Shown: positions 9,085 to 16,615 of the stretch, piece by piece
Position numbering within the stretch: position 1 is the stretch's first letter
Layout of the letters: each line of letters begins with the position of its first letter
NCBI GenBank assembly: GCA_902778455.1
Contig: CACYXR010000021.1
Coordinates: 1 to 56,643, forward strand
Length of the DNA: 56,643 nt
From: an uncultured Selenomonadaceae bacterium
GTDB lineage: Bacteria; Bacillota; Negativicutes; Selenomonadales; Selenomonadaceae
Direction: 5' to 3'
Made by a program: the position numbers and the translations under genes
The notes under the pieces: generated by a model
Databases searched by the model: none
What the model saw: only the letters and a program-made list of their open reading frames with translations
What the model was told of the DNA's origin: nothing

Positions 9085-9249
9085 CTAGCGAAGCGCAAAC
9101 TCCCCGCCGCCGTCATAGACACGGAAACCGGCTTCGTGAAGCTGGGCCTCGCGAAAAAGCTGGCGAAAAAGATGGAAGCGTCCTATTTCCGCGTGGACAA
9201 GCTGTCGGAGGACAGCCTGCTCAGGGTGTGGCGCAAGATGAGCCGATAA
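9085..9249 (+). pseudogene. Isolated duplicate of the chlD 3' end
   Basis: These 165 nt align without gaps to 8469-8633, the last 54 codons and stop of the ChlD-like gene. By hand I count about 21 mismatches. Only two change an amino acid (Val to Ala, Asn to Thr); the rest are synonymous, including TGA versus TAA as the stop. No start or upstream homology is present and similarity begins abruptly at 9085. The mostly silent divergence means the fragment comes from a functional, selected chlD of another strain or paralogue and is not a freely decaying copy. Confidence 0.9.
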
Positions 9250-9266
9250 AGAAAAACGACCGCTGT

Positions 9267-9319
9267 ACAAGGGCTGCCGCACATTCCACTTATGTGCGGC
9301 AGCCCTTGTCAATTTTTTT
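9267..9319 (+). terminator. Strong intrinsic terminator after the chlD fragment
   Basis: ACAAGGGCTGCCGCACAT (9267-9284) pairs perfectly with ATGTGCGGCAGCCCTTGT (9292-9309), followed by AATTTTTTT. It is probably the native terminator of the chlD lineage that the fragment came from. Confidence 0.85.
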
Positions 9320-9679
9320 CGCGATATTGAGCAGTTGCCCCGGCAATGGATTCATCGCCTTCAAGCTTGCGAATGCCGGCACCGGATGGTTGGATCGTTG
9401 CCGTTTAAGAAATTTTTAATCGTTCCTTAAAGGAATTTCCATGTTCGGAGCGTATTATAAAATGGATGAAGGAGGTGAGCCGTTGAGGAGAACCAGGCTG
9501 GCAACGGCGGCGCTGGATTTTTTCATAGGCTGACGCGATGGAAAACGTGTGGATGCGATACCATCGGCAACGACAGCCGAGGCGGCGCCGGTCAGGGAGA
9601 CGGCCACGACCGGCATGACAGGGAAAACCGTGTATTTCCACGATAAATCTATTCCGACAAGAACAGAGGAGGCCAAACT
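9320..9679 (+). other. Non-coding stretch with a strong but apparently orphan ribosome-binding site
   Basis: No convincing gene is present. At 9469-9478, AAGGAGGTGA is followed at proper spacing by a TTG codon (9483), but that frame closes after 16 codons at 9531-9533. A minus-strand open frame (9455-9676) has no recognisable domain. The stretch ends with the Shine-Dalgarno of the 9680 gene. It may be a decayed small gene. Confidence 0.4.
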
Positions 9680-10084
9680 ATGAAGTCATTCGCACCTAAG
9701 TTTTTCGCGTTTTTCGTTTTCGCTCTGCTCTGCGCGGCAGTTTTCCCGACGTCGGCGCTGGCGAGACCGGTCATTAAATTATACGTCGAGCACGTCTATC
9801 TGCATGAAGCGGGAGAGGCGGAAATCGTTGGTTATTTTGAGAACTCCGGCGACCAGGGGGCTTACGTCAAATGGACGGATCTCGACCTCACGCTTCTCGC
9901 CGACAACGGCCAGCAGATGTGGTCGGATGCCGGCATTCGCCATTATGTGGACGATATTTACGTTCCCGCAGGCGAATACATAGCGTATACCTTCTACGTC
10001 CAAAACCCGGAAATCCCCGAATATCACGGGAAATACCGTTATCGTTATCACACCAACACGCACTGGGAAAAAGCCGCCGGCTGA
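9680..10084 (+). CDS. Small secreted hypothetical protein
   Basis: The 134-residue protein has a clear Sec signal peptide (MKSFAPK, a hydrophobic run of Phe/Ala/Leu, then a TSALA-R cleavage site near residue 29). The mature part is about 105 residues, rich in Tyr and aromatic residues, with alternating beta-like segments such as LYVEHVYLHEAGEAEIVGY and YIAYTFYVQNPEIP. This suggests a small beta-sandwich like the FxLYD/DUF3426-type extracellular domains, but I cannot assign a family. AGAGGAGG lies before the ATG. The gene is monocistronic and ends at a terminator shared with the convergent broken gene. Confidence 0.7.
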   Translation: MKSFAPKFFAFFVFALLCAAVFPTSALARPVIKLYVEHVYLHEAGEAEIVGYFENSGDQGAYVKWTDLDLTLLADNGQQMWSDAGIRHYVDDIYVPAGEYIAYTFYVQNPEIPEYHGKYRYRYHTNTHWEKAAG

Positions 10085-10123
10085 AAAGCACGACTGTCCC
10101 AAAAGCATTTCCTGGCATAAAAG

Positions 10124-10168
10124 GAAACACCCCGAAGTCTTGTTTCGTAAGACCTCGGGGTGTTTTTT
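10124..10168. terminator. Bidirectional terminator
   Basis: AAACACCCCGA...TCTTG pairs with TAAGACCTCGGGGTGTTTTTT. It sits between the convergent genes ending at 10084 and 10178 and has A/T tracts on both sides. Confidence 0.8.
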
Positions 10169-10177
10169 CATGCGTGT

Positions 10178-11152
10178 TTATTCAAGCTTCAAGATATAGA
10201 ATTTCGTTTCATTGGCGCAGACGAGGATCGTGTCGCCGCCCATGGGGAAGAGATAGCGGGCTTCAAAGTTCGTGACTTTGGAATCGAAGATTTTCTTGCC
10301 CGTGGAACGGTCATAGATGAGCACATCATTGGTGGCGCTGGCCTGGACGATATAATTCTTCGTCACGGCCCAGTCGGCGGGATCGTTCTTCAAGCCGTCG
10401 TAGCGGGCGAGAAGTTTGCCCTCTGCGGGCAGTCTCTTATATCAGGTATCGGAAAATGACAGCAGGATCGTCTTGGGGCGGATATTGAGCAGCTTGAGCT
10501 TTTCGCCGCAGGTCCCGATTTCGCGGTTTTTGTTGCCCAAGGGTTCGTCAAGCCCGTAGGCCGCCATGAAATCCTCTGGTGCGCTGTCCGTACCAAGCCC
10601 GCTTCCGTCGAGACGCGCGCCGCCGCTGGGCAGGAAGATGGCGTGTACCATGCCGCCGACGGTCTTCACAGACATGTCGGGAAAAACGAAGTTGCAATTG
10701 GCTTCACTCTTTGTCGGTTCGCCGAGCAATGCCAGCATATCCTCCTGCTTCATGCCGAGGAATACGCCGCGCGCCGATTCAAAATACGTCGGCTCTTTCG
10801 TACTTCGGTAATTGATGCCGTCCACCATGATGAATCTGCCGTTGGACATCCATACAATATCTAAATAAGACGGTTCTTCGCCGTTCTCGCCCTCGATGCA
10901 GAACTCCGCCGAATGGTTGCGCGTGCTTCCCAGCTTATTGATCGCGCTGAGAATTTTACGCCCGTTGAAGGAGTCGCCGACGATGACGAAGGCTTCGTTG
11001 CCGTCCAGGTCGTACCATGTTCCCTGGATTGCAGGGACGGCGTCCTCGAAGCGGTCGACTGCGGGCATCGAGGCGAAAGACGTTGCGCCGAAGGAAAAGA
11101 TCAGCACCGCGGCGAGAACGGAAAAAATGCGGGAAAAAGTTCGGATTGTCAT
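10178..11152 (-). pseudogene. Secreted propeller-like protein gene interrupted by an in-frame TGA
   Basis: The frame opens at 11152 behind AAAGGAG with a signal peptide (cleavage near ATSFAS). It runs 236 codons to TGA at 10444-10442, then continues open in the same frame for 88 more codons to 10178. The downstream part is clearly coding: YIVQASATNDVLIYDRSTGKKIFD resembles a PQQ/beta-propeller strand repeat. The uninterrupted product would be about 325 residues. The simplest reading is a Trp codon TGG changed to TGA (SDT-*-YKRL). Selenocysteine insertion is a weaker alternative. The gene follows the HD-GYP gene by about 56 bp on the same strand and may be co-transcribed with it. The function of the intact form is unknown. 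Confidence 0.75.
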
Positions 11153-11208
11153 AAGGAAACACTCCTTTGGTGCTGTTTTGGGTACGATTTCACGAGGAAA
11201 AACATCAT

Positions 11209-12339
11209 TTATCCTTTCAGGAATTTGGCGGGATCGATCTTCATCCGCATGATCAAAGGCATGAGCTCCATGTCCTCGAGGACATGGGTGATGGTATCCG
11301 GCGGGAATTTCTGCAGGTCGATGTCGAAAGGTTCGGGCAAGACGTTCATGTTGGCGTCGCCAAAGACGCAGATGGTCGGTGTGAGCGTTCGGCCGAATTC
11401 GATTTCCTTGACGATGGCGTAGCCCATCGTTGTCTTGAGAATGGTGCCTACAGGATAAATGGCCACGTTGTCGAAAAAGATGGAAAGCATCGATTCGTCA
11501 AACTGCCCCGGCGAGCATTTCACCATGATCTTGTAAGCGATATGCGGCTTGTAGGCGGGCTTGTAGGAGCGCTGCGTCGTCAGCGCGTCGTAAACGTCGG
11601 CGATGGCGGTGATGCGCGCAAAGCGGTGAATCTTGTCCCCCTTGAGCTGGTGCGGATAGCCCCGTCCGTCCATATGCTCATGATGCTGGCTCGCGATGGT
11701 GGCGAGAATCGACGCCGACGGTATCGGCAGTTCCCGAAGCTTTTTCCGTCCCGCCTCGGGATGCATCCGAATCAAAGTGAATTCTTCATTGGAAAGTCGT
11801 CCCGCCTTGGTCAGGATTTCGGTGGGGACGATCAGCTTTCCGACGTCGTGCAGGAGGCTTCCCATGATGAGGGGAAGCATCTCTTCCCGCGGGAGGCCGA
11901 GGCGCGAGCCGAGCATCGCGGCGAGGACGGCCACGTTCACACTGTGCGCGAACGTGTAGTCGTCATGCATGCGAAGGTCGGTGAGCTGTACGAGGTTGCT
12001 CCTGTGGGAGAGGATATCCATGAGGATTTCCTCGGAGGTGCCTGACAGGGTATCCGTGCTGAGCTCGCCGGTGGACTCCAGCATCTGGTAGGTGTCATAG
12101 AGCTTGTGGATGGCCTTGACCCGCGTCTTTTCCTGTATGACGTCGTCGGGCGGCAGGATGGAAAAGCCCGGGGTCATGGACGTGACCGTAAGATGCGTGA
12201 TGCCGAGTTTTTTGAGACGGTTGATGTACTGTTCCGTCATGGGGACGCCGCGCGTCAGGTAGTTCCCGCCTTTTTTGTTGTATATGCTCTGCGCCGTGAT
12301 CATGCCCGGCCGAAGCTTCTTGATTGGAAGATTTATCAT
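11209..12339 (-). CDS. HD-GYP domain cyclic-di-GMP phosphodiesterase
   Basis: The 376-residue cytoplasmic protein has an N-terminal DUF3391-like segment (INLPIKKLRPGMITAQSIYNKKG, residues 2-24) followed by a full HD-GYP domain. The metal-binding HD is in LLHDVGKL near residues 162-169 and the signature is HHEHMDGRGYP. HD-GYP enzymes hydrolyse c-di-GMP, and the metal ligands I can see are present. It has no attached receiver domain or membrane segment, so its input must come from a partner or from expression. It complements the GGDEF/EAL protein at 31833 in c-di-GMP control of motility or attachment. GCAGGTGAAACC precedes the ATG. Confidence 0.9.
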   Translation of the reverse strand: MINLPIKKLRPGMITAQSIYNKKGGNYLTRGVPMTEQYINRLKKLGITHLTVTSMTPGFSILPPDDVIQEKTRVKAIHKLYDTYQMLESTGELSTDTLSGTSEEILMDILSHRSNLVQLTDLRMHDDYTFAHSVNVAVLAAMLGSRLGLPREEMLPLIMGSLLHDVGKLIVPTEILTKAGRLSNEEFTLIRMHPEAGRKKLRELPIPSASILATIASQHHEHMDGRGYPHQLKGDKIHRFARITAIADVYDALTTQRSYKPAYKPHIAYKIMVKCSPGQFDESMLSIFFDNVAIYPVGTILKTTMGYAIVKEIEFGRTLTPTICVFGDANMNVLPEPFDIDLQKFPPDTITHVLEDMELMPLIMRMKIDPAKFLKG

Positions 12340-12436
12340 GGTTTCACCTGCATGCTCAAATAAGTCTTTTCTTGTCTCACATGGAATCCTCGAACAAATC
12401 GCGGGTGATTTCTGCTACGTTTTTTGTATCTTTTCT

Positions 12437-12466
12437 ATTTTATCATGTCGTCGCCTTGTCATGCAA
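12437..12466 (-). promoter_or_regulatory. Putative promoter of the HD-GYP gene
   Basis: Minus-strand TTGCAT (12466-12461), 18-bp spacer and TAAAAT (12442-12437), about 100 nt before the HD-GYP start. Confidence 0.45.
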
Positions 12467-12513
12467 CAAAAAATAGCCGCCGAACCGAAGTTTTCGCTCC
12501 GATTCGGCGGCTG
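12467..12513 (-). terminator. Terminator after the DUF3795 gene
   Basis: AGCCGCCGAA (12475-12484) pairs with TTCGGCGGCT (12503-12512). On the minus strand the stem is followed by ATTTTTTG, giving a good rho-independent terminator. Confidence 0.8.
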
Positions 12514-12549
12514 ATTCGTTGCAGGGCTTATACTAATTTCAGTTAAGAT

Positions 12550-12879
12550 TTATTGCAGATTCTTCGCGGCGTCCTCGACGTGATCCTGGATTGTCTTCAC
12601 CGTCCCGCAGCCTGCCATCTCGGCACAGTCGCCGCAAGTCTCGAAGCCCTTGTCCAGCGCGCACTTCCTGATTTCGCACTGGTTAGTGCAGAAGAAAGTT
12701 TTCACGCCGTCGGCACGGCAGCCCTCACAGTTGATCCACTCCGGCCGGATCTCCGTCTGGTTCATCTCGCTCCAGAGCTTCGCGGTCTTCTCCCTGAGCG
12801 CGTCGTCGTTCCGGATCGTGGCGAGGTAGGCGTCGCATTTTTCGCAGTCCAGCCCGCAGCATCCGATCATGATTTTCAT
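12550..12879 (-). CDS. DUF3795-type cysteine-rich small protein
   Basis: This 109-residue protein opens MKIMIGCCGLDCEKCDAY and carries further cysteines in CEGCRADG, FFCTNQCEIRKC and CGDCAEMAGCG, about twelve in all. That pattern fits the DUF3795 family, which is presumed to bind metal and has no established reaction. The ATG at 12879 was preferred over an in-frame ATG 18 nt upstream because the GAGGGGGG Shine-Dalgarno lies between them. It is probably the last gene of a run with the racemase and hydrolase upstream on the same strand. Confidence 0.8.
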   Translation of the reverse strand: MKIMIGCCGLDCEKCDAYLATIRNDDALREKTAKLWSEMNQTEIRPEWINCEGCRADGVKTFFCTNQCEIRKCALDKGFETCGDCAEMAGCGTVKTIQDHVEDAAKNLQ

Positions 12880-12949
12880 GGTTGTATCCCCCCTCATGGT
12901 AGTTGATCTCCAAAACTTATCGGTTCAAGAAGACGAGTCTCCAAATGTA

Positions 12950-13639
12950 TTATTCGATGGCGCGGCGCGCCGCCTCCTGCGCATGGATGATCGTCGTATC
13001 ATAGACCGGAAGCGGGCTGTCCTGTTCGCCGATCAGCATGCCGATCTCGGTACATCCAAGGACGACGCCCTCCGCTCCCCTGTCTCGCATACAGGAAATA
13101 ATCCGTTTGTATTGCTCCCGCGAGGCATCCAATACTTTCCCGAGGCACAGCTCGTTGAAGATAATATCGTTTACAAGCCCGATATCCTTTTCATCGGGAA
13201 TGAGAACCTCAAGCCCCGCAGCTTTCAGCCTGCCGATGACGAATTCCTGCGTCATCGAGAATTTCGTGCCCAGAAAGCCCACCCGGCGGAGCCCGTCTTT
13301 CCTGACGCGCTCCGCCGTCGTGTCCGCGATGTGCAGGATCGGGATGCGAATATGCTTCTCGATGTCGGGAACCAGCTTGTGCATCGTATTCGTGGCGATG
13401 ACGATGAAATCGGCGCCGGCGTTTTCCAGCCGTTTCGCCGCGTCGGACAGGATGGCGGCGTTGCCCGCCCAGTTGCCCTTCGACATATTCTCTTCCAGCT
13501 CGGCGAAATCCACATTGTACATCAATATCTTGGCGCTGTGGAATCCGCCCAATTCCCCGGCCACTTCCCGGTTCAATATCTGATAATAAGTGACGGTGCT
13601 TTCCCAGCTCATGCCGCCCAGCAGCCCTATCGTTTTCAT
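12950..13639 (-). CDS. Aspartate/glutamate racemase family protein (YgeA/RacX-like)
   Basis: The roughly 229-residue protein begins MKTIGLLGGMSWESTVTYY, the signature of the YgeA-like branch of PLP-independent Asp/Glu racemases. The two catalytic loops are visible: VIATNTMHK, with Thr at the position of the first cysteine as in YgeA, and VLGCTEIGMLI, with the second cysteine. Enzymes of this type interconvert L- and D-amino acids by two-base chemistry; the substrate here is unknown. An upstream in-frame TTG at 13645 is possible but the ATG is better placed. Confidence 0.85.
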   Translation of the reverse strand: MKTIGLLGGMSWESTVTYYQILNREVAGELGGFHSAKILMYNVDFAELEENMSKGNWAGNAAILSDAAKRLENAGADFIVIATNTMHKLVPDIEKHIRIPILHIADTTAERVRKDGLRRVGFLGTKFSMTQEFVIGRLKAAGLEVLIPDEKDIGLVNDIIFNELCLGKVLDASREQYKRIISCMRDRGAEGVVLGCTEIGMLIGEQDSPLPVYDTTIIHAQEAARRAIE

Positions 13640-13674
13640 CGGCAATCATTTCCTTTCTGTTATTTACGGAAAAC

Positions 13675-14298
13675 CTACTTTCTCCGAATCCAATCATCCA
13701 GGAACTTCATTTGCTCCTCCGTGTGGAACCAATGCTCGCCGTCTTCCATCACGGTCAAATCCGCGTTGTGCGCTTTTGCGAAGCGGCTGATCGTTTCCAG
13801 CGAGGTCAGGTTATCCTTGCCTCCGTACAGGATTTTCGTCGGCGCTGTCCACTCGACGGGATGACTCCTGACATACGCGAGATAGTCCCAGGACAAATCC
13901 TCGCCAAACTCGGTGTGAATCACGCTGCGGGCTTTTAGCTCCGTTTCCGTCACCTTTGCCCATGTCATCATGTCGACGATCAGCTTTTCCATATCGACGA
14001 TCGGCGAAATGAAGTACGCTTTCTGGATCAAGCCGTCAATGTCCGCGTTCATGCTGAAATATGCGCCGATGCTGTTGGCGATCAGCACGATGTTTTCATG
14101 GCTGTCCTTCAGTGCCTTTACAGCCGAACGGATTTCTTTGCCCGTCTCCCATGGCGTGAAGGTCTGATAATCAAGTCCGGTTACCATGCAGTCGGGAAAC
14201 AAAGGCTTGTAATGCCCGCTTTCCACCGCGCTGCCGCCTTTTCCGTGGATATACAAAACTGCGTCCATTTTCTCTCTTGCTCCGGTTTCTTTCGTCAT
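13675..14298 (-). CDS. Small alpha/beta hydrolase
   Basis: The 207-residue alpha/beta-hydrolase fold protein has VLYIHGKGG at the oxyanion region, nucleophile elbow ANSIGAYF (Ser in N-S-I-G), acidic residue in LYGGKDNLTS and histidine in DGEHWFHTEE, so the catalytic triad is complete. It has no signal peptide and is cytoplasmic. Substrate is unknown, though an esterase or peptidase-like role is plausible. A second start at 14268 (MDAVLYI) is also possible. It lies just downstream of the truncated YoeB-like reading frame and may have been brought next to it by the same deletion. Confidence 0.75.
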   Translation of the reverse strand: MTKETGAREKMDAVLYIHGKGGSAVESGHYKPLFPDCMVTGLDYQTFTPWETGKEIRSAVKALKDSHENIVLIANSIGAYFSMNADIDGLIQKAYFISPIVDMEKLIVDMMTWAKVTETELKARSVIHTEFGEDLSWDYLAYVRSHPVEWTAPTKILYGGKDNLTSLETISRFAKAHNADLTVMEDGEHWFHTEEQMKFLDDWIRRK

Positions 14299-14308
14299 TT
14301 TTCCTCAT

Positions 14309-14347
14309 TTATGGCCAAGCATCTTTCGTGAATTGCACATTATCCAT
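14309..14347 (-). pseudogene. YoeB/Txe-type toxin remnant (first 12 codons only)
   Basis: An ATG at 14347 overlaps the 3' end of the antitoxin-like gene by 8 bp, the usual relB-yoeB geometry. It encodes MDNVQFTKDAWP and then stops. The first eleven residues resemble the YoeB/Txe N-terminus (xFTxDAWEDYLYW). The catalytic part of the RNase is absent. The short length makes this a pattern-based call. Confidence 0.6.
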
Positions 14348-14690
14348 CGACCATTGCCTGCAATTCATCAATGGTTTTTGTTACGACCTGCCCTTCCTCG
14401 ATCTCTCGTGCAGACTGTCTCAACCATTCCATGTTTTCCTCACTGTAAAACGGGTCCGGTTCTGAGGCGGATAATAAATCTTTTTCCGTTTCACAAAGAA
14501 TTTCGGCAAGCACTTGATAGTCAAGATATTGGATTCCTTCTGTGCCTTGATGGATTTTGTTTGCCAGATGGCTTCGATAATAAATATCCATAGCGCTTTC
14601 CAACGTGATTTTCAATTGCTTCGCTAAATAAGAAATAATACGTTCTTCCAAATTCTCTTGGTACACCTTTTCCAAAGCGGTTTCATCCAT
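14340..14690 (-). CDS. Chimeric protein: DUF3791-partner-like N-terminus with RelB-type antitoxin tail
   Basis: The 116-residue product has two unlike halves. Residues 1 to about 70 (ERIISYLAKQLKITLESAMDIYY...) look like the small helical protein often found beside DUF3791 proteins. Residues about 80-116 (FYSEENMEWLRQSAREIEEG then VVTKTIDELQAM) match the toxin-neutralising C-terminal segment of RelB/YefM-type antitoxins. No ribbon-helix-helix DNA-binding region is present. The gene follows the DUF3791 gene by 17 bp, with AGGTGTGAGCT as Shine-Dalgarno, and its stop overlaps the truncated toxin. Fusion by deletion is my inference. Confidence 0.6.
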   Translation of the reverse strand: MDETALEKVYQENLEERIISYLAKQLKITLESAMDIYYRSHLANKIHQGTEGIQYLDYQVLAEILCETEKDLLSASEPDPFYSEENMEWLRQSAREIEEGQVVTKTIDELQAMVDG

Positions 14691-14707
14691 AGCTCACACC
14701 TCCACAA

Positions 14708-14923
14708 TCATACTGCTACGCCTCGCGTTTCCAAATATGTTTTTATATCGTCCACAAGATACTCTGTGCCTTGCGTGTGCAGGATATCGTAATGGGGAAT
14801 CAGATAGGCGCCGATGCAATCGGTTCGACGCAATTTTTGATAGACTTCCGATGGCATTTGATTCCATCGGTTAGCGCAGGCATGGATAAGATAAATGATA
14901 AACGAGAAATTTTCCTTCGTCAT
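14708..14923 (-). CDS. DUF3791 family small protein
   Basis: The 71-residue protein shows IIPHYDILHTQG-like residues (LIPHYDILHTQGTEYLVDDI) that mark DUF3791. These genes are widespread in Firmicutes, usually next to another small ORF, and are suspected but not proven to form toxin-antitoxin-like pairs. The start is behind AGGAGTGCATT. It is the first gene of a two-gene unit with the chimeric antitoxin-like gene and lies 26 bp downstream of hsdM on the same strand. Confidence 0.65.
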   Translation of the reverse strand: MTKENFSFIIYLIHACANRWNQMPSEVYQKLRRTDCIGAYLIPHYDILHTQGTEYLVDDIKTYLETRGVAV

Positions 14924-14949
14924 AATGCACTCCTATTCTTCTCGGTTTG

Positions 14950-16431
14950 TTACTTTCCGGTGTCCCTGCCACACGCCAGCAGTTCCTCGATCTTCCCCAG
15001 CACATCGTCGATCTCGGCGTTCAGCGCCGTGCGCTTTTCCTTGTACCGCGCAATCAGTTCGAAGGGTTCGAGGATTTCCTCTTCCTCATGCGGAAAGCCA
15101 CAGAGGTCGAGATTGTAGCCAACCTCCGAGAGTTCCCGGGCGGTGTATTTTTTCGCTTTCGGGCTGCCGTCCTCTTCGATTTCTTCGCGGTTGTTCCACC
15201 AGTCGATGACCGGGCGGAAGTGCTCGAGCTTCATCGGCTTCGTTTTCGAGAAATGCTTGAAGCCTTCGGGCATGTCGAGGCGATAGAACCAGGTTTCCTT
15301 CGTCGGGTGCGTGTAGTCAAAGAACAGGATATTCGTGGTGATGCTCGTATAGGGTGAGAAAACGCTGCCCGGCAGACGGACGATGGTGTGCAGGTCAAAC
15401 TCCGACAGCAGCTTCTTCTTGATGCTTGCCTTCGTGTTGTCTGTGCCGAACAGGAAGCCGTCGGGCAGCACCACGGCGGCGCGCCCGCCTTTCTTCAGCC
15501 GGTACATGATGACGCTCATGAAAAGGTCGGCGGTCTCGGAGTCGGCGAGGTCGGCGGGGAAATGGCTCTGGACGATGGGCAGCTCGTTGCCGCCGTATGG
15601 AGGATTCATCAGGATCACGTCGAAACAGTCGTCGTCGGTGTAGTCCAGCACGTCTTTCATCAGGCTGTTGTCGTGCAGGACGTCCGGCTCGTCCACGTCG
15701 TGGAGCAGCAGATTCGTGACCGCCAGCATATAGGGGAACTGCTTCTTCTCGACGCCGTGGGCGGAGCAAAGCCGCGCCTTGCGGTCGGCGGTGGTTTTTT
15801 CCTGCTTCTCCAGCTCCCGCAGCCAACTGACGATGAACCCGCCCGTACCGCAGGCGAAATCCGCCATGCTTTCGCCGAGCTTCGGCGCGATCATCTGCGC
15901 CATGAAGTCGGTGACGGCGCGGGGCGTGTAAAATTCGCCCGCGCTTCCGGCGGATTGCAGCTCCTTCAAGATCGTTTCGTAAATGTCGCCGAGGGCGTGG
16001 ATATTCTCGTAGCTGGTCAGGTCGATTCCCTCGATGACGTCCACGATCTGCCGAAGCAGCACGCCGTTTTTCATATACTGGTTCGTGTCCTCGAAGACGC
16101 TTTTGACGACGCTCTTTTTCGCGGGCATATCGGGCGTGACGGCAAGTTCCTTCAGCGTCTTGAAAAGCTCGTCCACGAAGGAAAGCAGCTCGTCGCCCGT
16201 CAGCGCGTGCCCCGCATTGTCGGCTTTCGCCCAGTTCCGCCAGCGGTATTTTTCGGGAATGACGGAAGTATAGCCGTCGTCGTCACATTCCCATTCTTCT
16301 TCCTTGGCGTCATAGACCTTGAGGAACAGCATCCAGACGATTTGCTCGATGCGCTGGGCGTCGCCGTTGATGCCGGGATCGTTCCGCATGACGTCCCGCA
16401 GTTTTTTGATCAGACCGTTCAAATTGCTCAT
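14950..16431 (-). CDS. hsdM: Type I restriction-modification DNA methyltransferase subunit HsdM
   Basis: The 493-residue N6-adenine methyltransferase opens with the HsdM N-terminal helical domain (LNGLIKKLRDVMRNDPGI), followed by the AdoMet-binding motif I DFACGTGGF near residue 190 and catalytic motif IV NPPYGG near 276. The C-terminus (RYKEKRTALNAEIDDVLGKIEELL) is the coiled segment that packs on HsdS. With HsdS and HsdR it forms a type I system that methylates its target and cleaves unmethylated DNA. It is separated from hsdR by a repeat, so the genes may not share one transcript. Confidence 0.93.
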   Translation of the reverse strand: MSNLNGLIKKLRDVMRNDPGINGDAQRIEQIVWMLFLKVYDAKEEEWECDDDGYTSVIPEKYRWRNWAKADNAGHALTGDELLSFVDELFKTLKELAVTPDMPAKKSVVKSVFEDTNQYMKNGVLLRQIVDVIEGIDLTSYENIHALGDIYETILKELQSAGSAGEFYTPRAVTDFMAQMIAPKLGESMADFACGTGGFIVSWLRELEKQEKTTADRKARLCSAHGVEKKQFPYMLAVTNLLLHDVDEPDVLHDNSLMKDVLDYTDDDCFDVILMNPPYGGNELPIVQSHFPADLADSETADLFMSVIMYRLKKGGRAAVVLPDGFLFGTDNTKASIKKKLLSEFDLHTIVRLPGSVFSPYTSITTNILFFDYTHPTKETWFYRLDMPEGFKHFSKTKPMKLEHFRPVIDWWNNREEIEEDGSPKAKKYTARELSEVGYNLDLCGFPHEEEEILEPFELIARYKEKRTALNAEIDDVLGKIEELLACGRDTGK

Positions 16432-16467
16432 TTATTTCACGCTTCCTTATGAAATTCGTCTTCTCCC

Positions 16468-16604
16468 TTGCCCTCCCCTATGGGGAGGGGGGACCGCTTT
16501 AGCGGTGGGTGAGGTTTTGCGACGTTGCGCTTGTGTCAGTCGTTACGTAACAAAACCTCATCCGACGCCCTTCGGGCGCCACCTTCCCCATAGGGGAAGG
16601 CAAG
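16468..16604 (+). repeat. Interspersed palindromic repeat, copy 3
   Basis: Starts TTGCCCTCCCC, contains GGGACCGCTTTAGCGG then GGGTGAGGT, a 40-bp spacer and CCTCATCCGACGCCC...GGCGCCACCTTCCCC, and ends GGGGAAGGCAAG. Sequence inside the small hairpins differs from the other copies but pairing is kept (CCGC/GCGG, GCCC/GGGC), which suggests structure is selected or that the copies spread recently by structure-dependent means. It lies between hsdR and hsdM. Confidence 0.85.
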
Positions 16605-16615
16605 GACCGTGGAAA

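Noticed and set aside
9455..9676. Minus-strand 73-codon frame in the 9320-9679 gap
   Set aside because: No Shine-Dalgarno, promoter or recognisable family. It lies opposite a leader-like region. Kept only as part of the non-coding stretch.
10427..10444. Selenocysteine codon in the broken secreted-protein gene
   Set aside because: A stem lies 3' of the TGA, but the context has no redox motif and a Trp-to-stop change explains it with one base. Left as a test, not as a call.
12950..13645. Glutamate racemase (MurI) annotation
   Set aside because: The GGMSWEST start and Thr in the first catalytic loop fit the YgeA-like branch, not MurI.
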